A DNA stretch of 64,000 bases from Artemisia argyi (GCA_030686995.1 CM060702.1:69097440-69161439), one strand, 5' to 3'. Counted from the stretch's first letter, positions 36,922-50,899 are shown. The notes: a model not told the origin generated them from the letters alone. Program-made: numbers and translations.

Positions 36922-39588
36922 AATTGGAACAAGCCACCTAAGGAAGGTGACGGATCATGGCATATGAAGATAATTCTATATGATCCGAATGGAGAAAAGT
37001 TTGAGAAGTCATACCGTACCAAGAAAACCGATAGGAAATTGAAACCTATGTTTGATCCCAAGGATGTCCTCGACGAGGAGCTCACACATATAGGATAGCC
37101 CATGACCTTGAGTCTAGCTACAAGACTCGTAAATAAAGAAAAATGCTTCTTGGGAGGCAACCCATGCTTTGTGTGTTTTTTATTTGTGTGATTTTTATTT
37201 GTGTGATTTTTATTTGTTTGATGTTATTTGTTTCCGTATGCATGTTTTATTTTTATTGTTGGTAGATCATGTTTCAAACTAACTTGTGAAAATGCTTTAT
37301 TTTGTTTTTAACTTCGTCTTAATTACATATAAAGGTATTTTGCAAAAGCTAAGTGTAAGGGGAAACCCAAATTTGTTTATAAGAACGAAAATGATCTTGA
37401 TTCGCCACAATATTAAATGAGCATGTATATTAGTATTTGTTTGAGTCAAACGCTTGTATCGAGTCATAATGATGTTTTGCAAGATTTTTCAGGAAATAAG
37501 GCATAAGTTTTTCCAGAAAATTTCCGGAAACTTAACATAAGATTTTTTCAGGAACATTCTGATGGCGTCAGGAGTTACAACCTGACGGCGTCAGGCACCA
37601 AAATTCAGAAAAATTTTGCGAGTTTTTTTTATACCGGAGTCTTAAAGTTTTTGTTGATTCATTAGTTTTGTAAACTCCAAGAAATCTGCAAACATTCATT
37701 CCACAAGCATTATATCTTAAATTGTTTTCTAGGATTTGTTTATACATATGGATTGCCGCCGATTTTACATGAGGTTTGCCTTGATTGTTTTCTCAGGTTT
37801 AACAGGTTATATATGACAAGAAGATGATTTATATTTCTGGAGGGAAGCTTTCAACGTTCATTTTCTTGGAGGAAGATCTAACCTTGTTGACACACTATCC
37901 ACACCGAACGAATCAGGGGAGTATTTGTTTTCATTCTTTTACCTATTTTACTTTTACATTCTTTAATTGAACATTGGGGACAATGTTTATCCTAAGTGTA
38001 AGGGCATGGTAAATGATGATACCTTATAGGATACTATTGCACTTGAGTTTGTTTGTTTGATGGTAGGTGTGTAATAAAACTAGGAGAAATACTTGTTAGT
38101 GTAATTTTAGCGCCAAATTTAAAAATTTTTACAACATTTAGGAGTGAAACTTTAGCCTTAACAAGCGTCTCATGGATAAGAGTTGTATGACTAGCACAAA
38201 ACCGTACCATTCAAAAAAATTTTCCACCCAAATATGTGAGGTTCGCCTTTAGATTTGATAGGAAAATCATTTATTATTAGTGCTTATGAGTGTACCGGTA
38301 GTATTTAGATTCTAGAACTTGCGTTAGTGATGCATCCCGAGACCGCTAGTGAGACTACATTTGTGTAGTAGGATTTACTACATGATAAGAGGCATTAGGA
38401 TCACCCTTGTGTTTAAACCCGTATCATAACTACTTGACCATTTAAGTCATATTACTTGACTAGTAAAGTCAATTAATTTCTCTCACACCTTTGCGTTGTA
38501 CTCATTTTTAGTACACGATACCCCTAGTACACCTCTCCGAGCCTATCTTTTCGTTTCTAACTTTAAGCATCTTACTTAAAGGAAGAATTTGTTACAACCC
38601 ACCCAAATGTGCAACCAAATCGCCTTAGCCTTCCGTGTATGCATTCATCTTTAGTGCATTATTGTTACATGTCTAAACCCATAGTTAATTATCTAATTGA
38701 TTACATGGTTGCTAAGTCGAGTCATATCTTGTACATATTGTTTTGGGACGATTGGGACTCATGGGTAAAGTACTAGTGTTATGGAGTAATGGGGAAGAAC
38801 ATCATATATTACCCCCATACGTACGTTAATCTTAAAAAGTACTCCAAGTGTTTTGATTATCTTGATTCGAGTCATTAGAGTAGTTTATTGTAAAGTATGT
38901 AAAAATTCAAGTGTAAGGGGAATGTAACTCCCATATGATGTATTATTTTGGATGGTAGGGTAAAAGTGTATGCAAAATAAAAAATAAAAAAATAAATAAA
39001 GAAAAAAGAAAAAAAATAGAAAAAGAAAAGAGAAAAAACATACGGACTACTATCCCGTTTCATTCTATGTTTGTTTTAAGTTTTTGTTATTTTCAATTTA
39101 TTAGCTTAAGTCGAGTCGAGTCTTGGCTTAGCAACGCCATATTGTACATGTAATTAACCAAGATGATTAACTCGCCACCAGTAAATATTGCCTTTATCCA
39201 ACAAAACCGTGTTTTCCATATCCCTACACCTAACGTTATAACCCTTTAAAAGGCCTCTTTGAGAGTTTATCCTAGGTGCTTACGTCAAGTGGTGGAGGTT
39301 TGATCCTTTCCCAAGACTATGGTAATCTATTTGCTATGACAGGTAGTGAGAGATGTTTTCCATTTCCTTATTCTGATATATACTTTATTACACCCGAGAG
39401 ATGTGAGTATCTAAACACTATTTGTGAGGTGCTAGTGTATAACCTCCGTGCATGTTTTTGGTTTTTAGTGGAATGATTATTTGTTGTAATTAATTTTATA
39501 TTAGTGTTAAATGACCCCTAACTTGTATTTTGATTAGAATAAAAGCGCATTTGCTTGAGGACAAGCAAATCTCAAGTGTAAGGGTATT
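36922..39588 (+). other. E5 non-coding 3' region
   Basis: 2.7 kb without a gene. It opens with 'cttgggaggcaacccatgct', a sequence often found after gag-pol in plant gypsy elements. Two motif copies, tgatggcgtca (37560-37570) and tgacggcgtca (37583-37593), have centres 23 bp apart. 'ctaagtgtaaggg' occurs repeatedly (near 37350, 37994, 38911 and 39576), like the polypurine tract. An A-rich run lies at 38975-39040. Confidence 0.6.
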
Positions 39589-40543
39589 TGATGAGGCGAA
39601 AAGTGTACCGCTTTTAAGGGGTCATTTAATCCCGAATTCGTGATTATTTGATCAATTATTGACCTAAATCGTTCCTTTTCTCATTTTAGGTACTTTTGAG
39701 GAGAAATCTGAAAAAGGAAGTATTTTGGACGTTTTTGGAGCATAAAAGTGAAGAAAATGGCAAAGTCTCAAATTCCTTGCTGGGAACAGTACCTGACGAC
39801 GTCAAGACATTACACATGACGGCGTCAAGAGTGACAAAAGAGGTGGATGTGGAACTTATAACGTGACGGCCCAGAACATTTTCTTTGTTAATGGCCTGAC
39901 GGCGGGCCGTCAGGGTCCAAATACACGTGACGACCCAGAGCTTATTTCTACATGACAGCGTCAGAAGTGGATCTATGCAATACGAATTTCATCTTGGCGG
40001 TGAGTTGACGGCGTCAGAGGTTAATACATGACGCCGTCAGGATGCTATGTCTATATATATTTTTCCAATTTTTCATTGTAAAGTATGGAACAAAGTGGAA
40101 CAAGTTGTGCATAAACCCTAGGTCGAATTTCCTGCAAAAGAAGGGGTTTCAAACCCTTCTTTCTTCCATGTTTTAATAAAGATAAGTTCTCCAATAATCA
40201 TTCAATATGTCTATGTATTGTTTGATTCTATCTTATATTTATCTTTCTTTTAACATGTTAGGCTAGGCTTTTATTGTGTTTGCTTAGATGTAGTGAAACC
40301 TAGATGTTGATTATTGGTTGATTGTTTGTTTATAATTGTTACGGATGATTGTATTCGATGTTAGGCTTAAGAAAATTGGCAGACTTCCATTGGTAACTTG
40401 CTTGAACGTCTTAAGAAACATTATCGGAGGTGTACTACAATTTTTGGTTGTATTTAATGCATACTAGAATTCTAATGATCCCATGTTAGGAGCTTTTAAT
40501 CGGCTCGACATAGGAGTGAAGTAGGATCTTATAGAGTTAGGGA

Positions 40544-43500
40544 CAAGGCTGTCAAACTCGCGTGTAAACACGTAAGATCGTACGATCTTACGTGCCCACC
40601 AACTAAAATTGTGTTGAATCGTGCTAGGATCGTATGTGGGGTGGGATCGTGTAGGATCGAACGTAACATCGTAAACTCGCGTGTCGATACGATCTTACAT
40701 AAGCACATATCTAATTTTTTGTTTTCTTACGTTTTAGACTTTTAGCCCATAACTTTGGTTAGGCCCGTTTCTACTTTGACTATTGACTTTTCTTTTCCTA
40801 ATAAAATTAAACCTAGCTATGTTCTTTTCCCCAAATCAGTATTCTGAAAAAAATAAAAACTATGGGTTGTCTTCTCATTATCTAACCGCTTGAAGCTTCG
40901 AAGATTACTTTACACTTCACAGGTAATTGTTGTAAATTATAGATGTCACATGGAAAATCAATTTAATTTCTAGTTAATCCATTTCACCTTTGTTTAAGGT
41001 TGCCGTTGGTTTTAATTCACAAGTAATAGATGCGGTCCCATGATTCATTTATAATATATAATGTGTTTTAGTTCACAAGTAATGATTCCTTTATAAGTTT
41101 ATAATATATAATGTGTCACTTGGAAAATCAGTTGGTTTTAGTTCACAAGTAATGGTTTTAGTTCATTCCTTCATTATGCTTATTTTATTTGACTGATGTG
41201 GAGCAATGGTTGTAATTCATATTGTTAATTGTTTATCATCTTTATGAATGTAATTTAAGTTATCTATTGATTATGTTTATTATGTTCTTTATTTTTATGA
41301 CTGATTAGTAACAATATCACAGTTAATTTTGTTATAAAATCATTTATATTACAAAGTGTTCGCTTACATGCGTCTATTATCTTCATTTATATAGGTTTGG
41401 ATTTTTTTCTCTTATTGCCATGAATAGCAGTGCAGCATCCGCACCGTCATCTAGTTCTACGCCTTCGTCTGCAACTAGTAGAGAACCAAAAAGGGCGAAT
41501 GCACCTGGAGCTAGGACTGATGTTGGTTGGGAGTACGCGGTTGAGTTAGGTAAAAGAAGGGTGCAATGTAAGTTTTGTAGTTGCGAGTTCACTGGTGGTA
41601 TTTATAGGTTTAAGCATCATTTAGCTCGAACACGTAAAGATGTTGCACCTTGTCCAATGGTTCCCGAGGATATTTCAGTCAAATTTCAGAAAGTGGTGGA
41701 ACAAATGGAGTTGGCTGCAGAAAAAAAAACGTAAATTGCATGCGGTTGATGAGGATGAAAAATTGTTTGAAAGTGATGACAGAAGTCATATAACAAAAGA
41801 TATGGATACTTTTGTTTCAAAAAAGGGGAGGGTTCAGTGCACATTGAATAAAATGTTCAAAAAAGACGACCGAGATAAAGTCTGTCACCAAATTGCCCGT
41901 TTCTTTTACACAAGTGCCCTTTCATTCAATTGCGTAAAGAATCCGGAATTCAAAAAAATGGTCCAAATGATTGGTGACTTTGGGAGAGGTCTTGATCCAC
42001 CATCATACCATGAGATGAGAGTTACTTATTTGAAAAAAGAAGTTGATTATACGAAGGCATTACTTGAAGACTACAAGAAAGAATGGAAAAAAACAGGTTG
42101 CACGTTAATGAGTGATGGTTGGAGTGATCGAAAGAATCGATCAATATGTAATTTTCTTGTGAACATCCCTAAAGGTACTATCTTTTTAGCATCAATTGAC
42201 ACATCTGAAATTAGTAAAACAAAGGAAAAAGTATTTACTATGTTAGACGATTTTGTAACTTATATTATTTTACAGCAACATACAGGTTTAAATTTTATTT
42301 ATGTCAATCTTAATTCTTAATTAAATATCAGTAGGGTGTTGCATGTTGGTCCTTTCTAAGTGGCAAAAACCAGAATATATTGCAAAAACTAGTATAAATA
42401 GGGACTTTTTACAATTTTTTTTTCCATTTATTCTTTAGGTATCAACCTATTATCAATATCATTGATGAAAGATGGGATAATCAACTTAACAGGCCTCTTC
42501 ATGTGGCTGGTTATTTCTTAAATCCGAGGATGCAATATAGTTCTGATTTCAAGAGTGATCTTGCTTCTATTAAAGTTAACTTGTATATGTGCATTGGAAG
42601 AATGTGTGGTGGTGACCAAAACCTTGCAAATGAGATTGATTGCCAGATGGACATGTTTAAGAACAAAAAAGGGCATCTCTTTAATCTTAATATAGCTAGG
42701 CAAAATATTGATAAAAAAACTCCGGTTGATTGGTGGGATTCATTTGGTGATGATACACCAGAATTGAAAAGATTTGCTATGCGAGTTTTAAGCTTGACGT
42801 GTTCATCCTCGGGTTGTGAGAGGAACTGGAGCACTTTTGAGATGGTAAATTGAAACAATCTCATTCCAACTTATCTTAATTTTGTTTTACTAATTTCTTA
42901 ATTATTCCTCTCTTTATTTTGTTAGGTGCATTCTAAACGAAGAAACTATCTACACCAAAAGAAAATGAATGGTCTTGTTTATGTTATGTATAACTTAAAG
43001 TTAACCGGAAGACAAGAAAAGAAAATGAAAGAGACAAAAGCTGCAATCGAACAACTTGAGTTATTAGATTTTGAAAATGTTGAATCTGATGATGAGTGGA
43101 TAACTGAGGAAGAATCAACTCAACCACAAGCACAAGATGGTGGTGGAGATAATGATTTCCTAGAAAGAGCCTTTAGGGGCCAATTCGGTGAGTTCTTATC
43201 TTTAATATCTTTCTTTTTGTCGTATTGAGTTTGCCTTTGCAATCACATAGGATATATATTTTTTTAACTCTCTGGTCACATAGGAATGTCTTCTAAAGCA
43301 AGACGGGTTTCTACCCCTCATGTTTCGGTCATTTGCACAGCTGCTTCATGAATGTTGGGTTAGAATCTGATGTTGAATCTGCCTGTTGTAATCTTAGAAC
43401 TCGGGGGTTGTAAGGGGTGTTTACTTACATAGGAGCAGTTAATTAAAACTTGAAAGTATAGGATAGATATTGCCTTATATCAACTTACTTGTACATGACT

Positions 43501-44116
43501 TAACGCTGAACATGAGTACTGACTACTGAGTTTACAATTGTACACATATGAGTCAGACGTCGACATCCATTTCTTAGCTTGGCTGTTGAAAATTCCAAGC
43601 ATTTTTTGACTTGTTGATGTTATCTCTCATCAGTTCTAAACTTCTAAAGTCTCAAACAACTCATATGTTTCTATCGTTCTATTTATAGGTCGAGAAGATG
43701 AATTTGAAGAACCTGATTTTGATTTATCTGAAGAAAATGAAGTTAATGCACAACTCCATATAATAGATTGATCAATGATGGTTTATGTATGAATCTTTTG
43801 TTATTATGGCTCTTTTGTTTAAGACGTTTAGGACTAATGTTATGTAATCTTATTCCGCTAAATCGTTAATGTAACGATTGCACTTGAATTTTTTGTATAT
43901 TCGGCGGGCTTAGTAATGTGATTAACCTTGTATGATGGAATATGTTACAGTGTTACACATTTTGTTAGTAGAAATGAAAAATCGTTTGACTCGTTTACCC
44001 TTTGTTTACAAAATATGAAAAATTGGTAGGATCGTAGGATCTCGATCCGATCTTACGATCTCGATCTTGCAAAGACAAAAACGATCCCACGTGGGATCGC
44101 GATCTTGACAGCCTTG
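40544..44116 (+). mobile_element. hAT transposon, internally deleted
   Basis: Terminal inverted repeats caaggctgtcaa...ttgacagccttg (12 bp perfect, 17 of 19 overall) and a perfect 8-bp target duplication gttaggga (40536-40543, 44117-44124). Length 3,573 bp. Subterminal regions hold many gatcgta/tacgatc and gatcttac motifs in both orientations, likely transposase-binding sites. It encodes a broken transposase lacking its middle. It sits in the 3' LTR of E5 and is the youngest layer of the nest. Confidence 0.95.
41420..43771 (+). pseudogene. hAT transposase with BED zinc finger, internally deleted
   Basis: The first exon starts at ATG 41420: a Ser/Ala-rich lead, then a BED finger (CKFC..F.GG..RFKHHLA). 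A one-base change in the A run at 41723-41731 breaks the frame. The sequence continues to about 42260 with a DUF659-type segment (TLMSDGWSDRKNRSICNFLV) that holds the first catalytic Asp of the hAT family. Several hundred residues expected next are missing. The C-terminal exons follow: 42456-42845, with the hAT dimerisation motif (SSSGCERNWSTF), 42926-43187 and 43689-43771, with GT..AG introns. It cannot be active, but the termini could respond to a related transposase. Confidence 0.9.
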
Positions 44117-44621
44117 GTTAGGGAATATTGTACACGGCCCTACGACTAGTATTAAGGAATATAACCCGTCATCCGTGCAATTGTAACAAGCTAATCAACT
44201 GGTAAAAGATATCTAGGGAGTAATGAAATCTAAGTAAACACAACTTTTCTCATTATTGTTTCCACCACATTAGCATATTAGTTTAATTTTCATTTCTGTT
44301 ATTTTATTTTGATTGCATCTTAGTTAATTGGGTTAGTTGACTAACAACTAATTCCGCCCACTCCTTCAAAACCCGAGATTTTACTTGCTTTCCATAAAAT
44401 ATAAAAATACAAAAAGAATCATCCCTCACCTCTAGACCTAGTTTAGTAGGCTTTCGAATCCTAGCGACACTATTCCTGAGTTGAACGATCAATCCACCGG
44501 TACTTGTCACTATACTATACTACAACGATCAGGTACACTGCCTGGTGGGGGTTGTAAGCTTCTCAAGATCCCTTGAGAGGTAAAACCTGTTGCGAGGGAG
44601 AAATTCCCACGTATCAACACC

Positions 44622-45345
<724 letters not shown>

Positions 45346-48025
45346 CTACAAAAAGAAATGGTGAAAATTTATAGCATAACCTGTAGTGGCATGTTTAAGC
45401 CTTGGGTGAGCATGAGGCATCATATAGGTGATCTTGTTGCTTCCACTTTGAAAGGTGATATTCCCTTCAAACCTCTTGGCATCAATGTTAATTTCCCTAC
45501 AAAATGGCTTTCCAACGATCATGTCACCCATTTCTTTGTCACGATAAGCATCCATGTTTTCTACTACAGCAAATTCTGTAACAATAGTAATATTCCCAAC
45601 AAAAATAGGCACATTCATAAAAATTGCAACTACATTCCTTCCTCTATATTCTATCTTTTGTCTCATAATGGGATTATAAAAATCATTTGATATCACATTA
45701 ATTGGAAAAATAGGGAAGAAGTTGGCATCAATTTGTTTGTAACCTATCATGAAAGGGAATTGCAAATTATATGCACAATCAACATGGATCCTTCTACCAT
45801 AGTCACAAAAACTAGGATATCCTTCAAACTCACCATAATTTTTAGTACTAATAACATTTAGTCTATGAATATCCACATTTCTCCTTCTTCTAATTCGGGA
45901 TTTAGATCCTCCATAAGTTGATCATTGAGCTCTAATGGTGTATTAAGATCATTTAATTCAATATAGTCTCCATCATAAGGTTCAAGTGATCTATTTTGGA
46001 CTAAAGTTTCGCCCATTAGCCTAGCTTCTAGGTTGAGGTCCATTTGTTCTCTTAATCCTAGCACATAAATACTTCTAATGATGCTCTTAATAGGATTATC
46101 ACACTTATAGACTAGTTTATCATCCTGTACTCTTAATGAGATTTTTCTTTTGAAAACATCTATTTTAGCATGAGCAGTAGACAAGAAAGGTCGTCCAAGG
46201 ATCAAGGGAATCTTGATGTCCTCAGGCATATCTAGTATAACAAAGTTTACGGGGAAAACGAACCTCTCAATCCTAACAAGCACATTTTCGGCTATACCCT
46301 CAGGTCGTTTTACAGTTTTATCTGCCAATTCAATAAGTAGCTTAGTGGGATCAATTTTCCTAAGCCTAAGGTAGTGAATGTCTTAAGAGGCATCACACTA
46401 ACACTAGCTCCTAAGTCAGCTAAGGCATTATTGAAAGACATATCATTAATAGAACAAGGTACAGTAAAACATCCTGGGTCTTTCTCCTTGTGAGGTAAGG
46501 CTTTGTGATTGGTTGCAGAGCACTCTTCTTTCATTGTAGCCTTTATCTCATCTTCAATCATTGACTTCTCTTTAAGCAATATTCTTAAACTCACTGAAGA
46601 GTTAAAGAAAAATTTGGGCTTTACAGCATCCATTGGTCTTCCAGGAAAAGGCACATTAGGCAAGACTTATTCAGTAGTGGTGATTGCTTTGACATGATCC
46701 ATTGGAATTGTTTCAGTTGAGCTTGGTAGACTTCCATATCCCCTTTCTTGAAGTACCTTGCTTATCTGACCGATTTGTTGTTCCAATGCCTTGATCGAAG
46801 CTCCTTGATTTCTGACAGCAGCATCAGTTAAAGATCGGATTTCTTTGATCATATCACCACTTTCTTCATGTATTTTAGCAGCATCAACCATAATATGCTT
46901 CAAGGTGTCATCCAAAGTTTGCCTCCTTTCTTGATATGACAGATTTCCGTTGTCCCTTTGATAGTATCCTGGAGTAGCTGCCCTATACCTTCCTGATTGT
47001 TGGAATGGTTGGACAAATTGGGTGTAGTATGCTTCTTCAAATGTCTCACCTTCTTTCTTTGATGGACAATCTTTAGTGTAGTGAGGTCCATTGCATAATT
47101 CACAACCAACTTGAGCAACATAAGCTTTTTCATCCCTTTTCTTCATATCTCTAATAAGCTTATCCAATTGAGCTTGAATAGCAGCATATCCATCAAAAGT
47201 GTTGCTGCTTTTAGATCTAGTAGAGGTTCCATCGTGCCATTTCTGAAAATGATCAGCCATTTCTTGGATGGCTTTCCTAGCATTTACTGCACTCATCTGA
47301 AGTACAACTCCATTAGAATCCAAGATCTGTCGAGTAGGCACGTCCAATCCCTGATAAAATAATATCACCTCCTGCATAGTAGTTAAATAATGTTGAGGAC
47401 ATTTCAATAATAAATCTTTAAATCGCTCCCAAGCTATTGCTCAGAAATTTCTGAAGTTATTGATAGCCTCCATCTTTTTAGCAGTTCGAGCAGGTGGGCA
47501 ATATCTTCTCAGAAATTTCTTCTTCAAATCTTCTAATTCTGTAATTGAACCAGCTCGTTCATTCTTTAACCACATGTTTGCAGCTCCTGTGAGTGAGATA
47601 GGGAAAACACGAAGCATTAGTTGGTTAATAGTAACTTTCTTAGTTGTGAACAAATCTGCTATTTCAGGGATCTTTTCCACATGCTCATTAGCATCTTCAT
47701 GCTCCGATCCACTGAAAGTATTCTCACACAGCTCCTTGAGAAATTGACCCTTCAATTCAAACTTGGCCTCTTTGTCGAACTTAGGACTAGCAACACCCGA
47801 ACCATAGTCTTCTCGGGTCTTGTTCATGTATTCCTCCATAGTTGGATCCGTCATTGTTTCTGTTACTTTTTCTTCACTCTGAGATTCTTGATCAAAAAAG
47901 TAATCGACCTCTGCCGAACTCGAACAATCAAGGCTTGTTGCGTTGAAAAGCTTCTTAAGCGAATGGAAAGCTTTTTCAGGATCTTCGAAAGGTTTGGTTA
48001 AGTTCTTAGTTGAACTCCTGGTCAT
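45346..48025 (-). pseudogene. E3 gag-protease, broken
   Basis: Start MTRSSTKNL at 48025. The gag domain has MLRVFPISLTGAANMWLKNE and LKKKFLRRYCPPART. A TGA at 47441-47443 interrupts it, then the same frame continues at AWERFKDLLLKCPQHYL. The knuckle is CELCNGPHYTKDC (about 47065-47105). A stop at 46667 and a frameshift near 46320 follow. The retropepsin has LADLGASVSVMP and PLILGRPFLSTA, followed by an acidic spacer. A last segment (45876-45346) has MIVGKPFCREINIDAKRF, a domain I recall from Asteraceae gag-pol proteins. No RT follows. It differs clearly from the E4 and E5 gags, so it is a separate family. Confidence 0.85.
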
Positions 48026-48111
48026 GCACGTCCTGAAATCAACACAAAAACATTAGTAGGATATGTTTGATAAAGTAAAATCACAGAAAACTAATAACAA
48101 AAACGGAATAC

Positions 48112-48640
48112 GAAAAATAAAAGTTGCTGATACTGCAAACGATGCGCCGCATCCAATAAATTGGATACGCCGTATCCCAATTACGTTAACAATAATCAGA
48201 CTTTTATTTCAGAAAATCAATATGCCGTATTAAATAAATCAACACGCCGTATGTTTAAATAATCAAAATTACTTATACTATTAAAAATAAATGCGTCGTA
48301 TAAGCCAAAGCTAATACGTCGTATGTTCGTTACGTTTCAAATACAAGTCTTTTGATATCAATGCGCAGTATTGATGAAAACCGATACGCCGCTTCAGATT
48401 ATTTAATGAATTTGAAAACTGTTTTTAATAATTAAGAATATGCCGTATGAGAAAAACTCATGCACCGTATGGCATTTAGGGTTTTGGATTAAAAACAGAA
48501 TACGCCGTATCCATGGGATAGATGCGTCGTACTCGAATTATTAAATAAGTTACGCTGTATGAAAAATAAAAACAAAATACGCCATATCTGTGAAAACAGA
48601 TGCGCCGTATCGTTTAGATCAGCAAAACACAGCAGACAGC
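48112..48640 (-). repeat. E3 leader array of paired ATRCGCCGYAT motifs
   Basis: Fifteen copies of an 11-bp near-palindrome lie between the primer-binding site and gag. Pair centres: 48147/48170, 48225/48247, 48296/48319, 48366/48389, 48443/48465, 48505/48527 and 48582/48605, with one single at 48555. Within a pair the centres are 22-23 bp apart. Pairs repeat every 62-78 bp. Flanking bases differ between copies while the motif stays, suggesting constraint or recent array growth. Confidence 0.75.
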
Positions 48641-48846
48641 AAACAATGCAGAAAAAATAGAAAAAAAAAAACGAAAACACAAAATTACATAAAGCAAATA
48701 AACTACTAAATATACAGAAAAAATACAATGAATGCAATTATACTAATACACAACAAAGTTAGCAATTAAAAACTAAAAATTAAAAACTAAATAAGTTAAA
48801 AATCTAATTAAAATACTAATAGATATTCAGATATTAAACAATTTAC

Positions 48847-48864
48847 TCTCTGGCAGCAGCGCCA
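48847..48864 (-). promoter_or_regulatory. E3 primer-binding site
   Basis: On the minus strand tggcgctgctgccagaga, seven bases after the LTR end. It is a mutated form of the tRNA-Asp-like site seen intact in E1 and E4. Confidence 0.7.
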
Positions 48865-48870
48865 AAAACT

Positions 48871-50297
48871 TGATGCGTATGCTTATCGTTGTAGGTATAG
48901 ATTATTCTTATCAAGTTTTTAATTTATATTTAGCCGACTTAACCTATAACACACACACTAACAAGCAGTGTACCCGATCAATGTAGCTAGTTGGTAAGTA
49001 GAGTGTCGATCACTAAGAGTGGAATGTTAACACCTAGAATGTCTATCAGAATTTTAATTCCTAAGTTAGTTCTAAAACCTAATATAACACAAGGAGGTTC
49101 AGCCTGAGAGACTATCACGGTTTGAGTTGATTAAAATAGTAATTAAAACTAATGAGTCGAATACACGAATGGCGAACACGTACACAGATAGATAACAAAT
49201 ACAGATTAGAGGCCTGACTAATGATTAAGTAGCTTGTCACTTGTTTTATTGCTAGTTTTATGTGATGAGTGTTAAAATCTATTCTCTCTCGTTGGTATCT
49301 TTATTATAGGCGAGTAAACTCTTAATGATTACTTATGTCTATATTATTTAACTAACTTAATATGCTAGTGAAATAATCGTGGGAGGGGTATGGCAGCCCA
49401 AGCATTCCACAGCTAGATACAGAGGTTATCAATGCGCATATAAAAAGAATAAAATAAACATCAAATAAACTTATAATTGATGGGAAAACAATATAAAGGG
49501 GAGCAATATGACGGTCACAAGCCCAACCATCCTGATGGATTAAAGTGTACTATTACAATAAAACAAAACCAATTAACGAATTAAAACACTAGCAGGACCT
49601 TCTTACTGCTTTGAAATATTCGTTTGGTTGGTGTCTTGTGTTGCCTATTCGTCTGTATTCTTCTCCTTAGGGTTTATTTGCTCAAGAAATTCGGCTGTTT
49701 GAATGGGGTATTTATAGTCTTCTGTATGAGGGTCGATGCGGCACATCAACTAAGTTGATGCGGCGTATCTAGATAGCTTCACGTGGGGTCAAAGATTATT
49801 ATATTCTGGAATATTCGTACAGCGTATTCAGATGCGGCGTAACTTGAATCTCAATGCTGCGCATGCCCTTCAATATCTTGGATAATCTTTGGTGTCTTGA
49901 GGTTGATGCGCCGTATGTCAAGAAAGTAATACGGTGTATCTGGAGTAGATAAGTCAGATCTTCTTCGTCAAGGTTTCATATGCGGTGCATTAGATAAATA
50001 CATGCGACACATTCTTTAAAGTCAGGCAATGGTCTTCAAATTCGTCTAAGTATGGTCATGCGGCATATCTGTCTAGAATGATACGGTGTATCTTCTTTCA
50101 ACTCAGTAGACTTTTCCAACTTGATCCATTTTGCTCCGTTTTACGTCCAAAAGCACTAACTTTCACCAAACGCTTGTTTATAACTGAGAATTACAAAAGT
50201 AAATGATTAAGTATCAATTCTCATACATAATAATATAAAACAAGTTAAATACAAAGGACAAATGATGATAATAATATGTACTTATTTGATGTCATCA
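48871..50297 (-). repeat. E3 5' LTR, complete
   Basis: 1,427 bp. On the minus strand it starts with the palindrome TGATGACATCA and ends GCATACGCATCA. The TATA box (ctataaata) is at 49709-49717. Upstream of it, in U3, 11 motif copies lie at 49736-50091. Centred pairs are 49741/49763, 49911/49934, 49985/50007 and 50063/50086 (22-23 bp), and 49837/49859 with an extra copy at 49822. The ccata duplication follows at 50298-50302. Confidence 0.85.
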
Positions 50298-50317
50298 CCA
50301 TATGTATAGCATTTAAT

Positions 50318-50726
50318 TAGAGGTGGCAAAACGGGCGGGCCGGGCAAGCATGGGCACGAGCTAGAACAGGGACGGGCTATAACGGGCACGGGCTTAAATG
50401 GGCACGGATAAACGGGCACGGTCCAAATAGGCACATGTTCTACAAACCACTTTATAGAAGACCCAAAATGACGAAAAAATTCCTTAAACATAACACCTCA
50501 TTTATATTTTAAAATTAAATATATTATATATATAAGTTTTTCTTCAAAAACGATTATAATGTTCTCCAGTTGTGAGAAAATATATGCCCATTAGTGCTCA
50601 TTTAACTTTTCAATGGGCTAAATATGCCCATTTAAAAAAAAGGAGGGGCTAAATGTGCCCAAATCTTTTACAAAGTAGCCAACATTAGCCCATTTATTTT
50701 ATTTTGGACACGAATTGCCACCTCTA
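50318..50726. mobile_element. hAT-type MITE (409 bp)
   Basis: The ends tagaggtggcaa and ttgccacctcta are perfect complements. The 8-bp flanks catttaat (50310-50317) and caattaat (50727-50734) differ by one base. The interior is rich in 'acgggc' and 'gggcacgg' near the left end. It lies only 15 bp from the E3 target-site duplication. Confidence 0.8.
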
Positions 50727-50899
50727 CAATTAATTAGCAAGACAGAACAACAGTGAACGTGTTATAATCAAATTGTTATATTTAACAGTAAAACTAATGG
50801 TGATTGTCGTTTCTCTAATCACCGTCAATAGAACTGACGCCTTCCCCTAAATCATCAATATCCACCCTCACCAAATAGCAATGACCTTATTTGTGTTTA

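Larger units (their letters stand above)
32920..44616 (+). mobile_element. E5: gag-protease-only gypsy-like LTR retrotransposon
   Basis: Plus strand. Left LTR 32920-34374 and right LTR 39589-44616, the latter split by a hAT element. Both begin TGATGAGGCG and end TATCA. The perfect target duplication acacc lies at 32915-32919 and 44617-44621. The primer-binding site (34381-34398) and a gag-protease reading region (34552-36921) follow. From 36922 to 39588 there is no RT, RNase H or integrase, so it is non-autonomous. A weak polypurine tract (aagtgtaagggtatt) precedes the right LTR. LTR divergence is a few percent by eye. Confidence 0.9.
39589..44616 (+). repeat. E5 right (3') LTR, split by a hAT transposon
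   Basis: LTR sequence at 39589-40543 and 44125-44616 matches the left LTR. The gap is the hAT element with its duplicated 8-bp target. The promoter motif cluster is present (about 39790-40040) with point changes and an 8-bp deletion in 'ggcgtcaccaaggccgtc'. The TATA box is at about 40051-40060. Confidence 0.85.

Noticed and set aside
48871..49409. A 539-bp LTR as the complete E3 5' LTR
   Set aside because: The TATA box at 49709-49717 and the motif cluster lie beyond 49409, and the target duplication is found only if the LTR extends to 50297.
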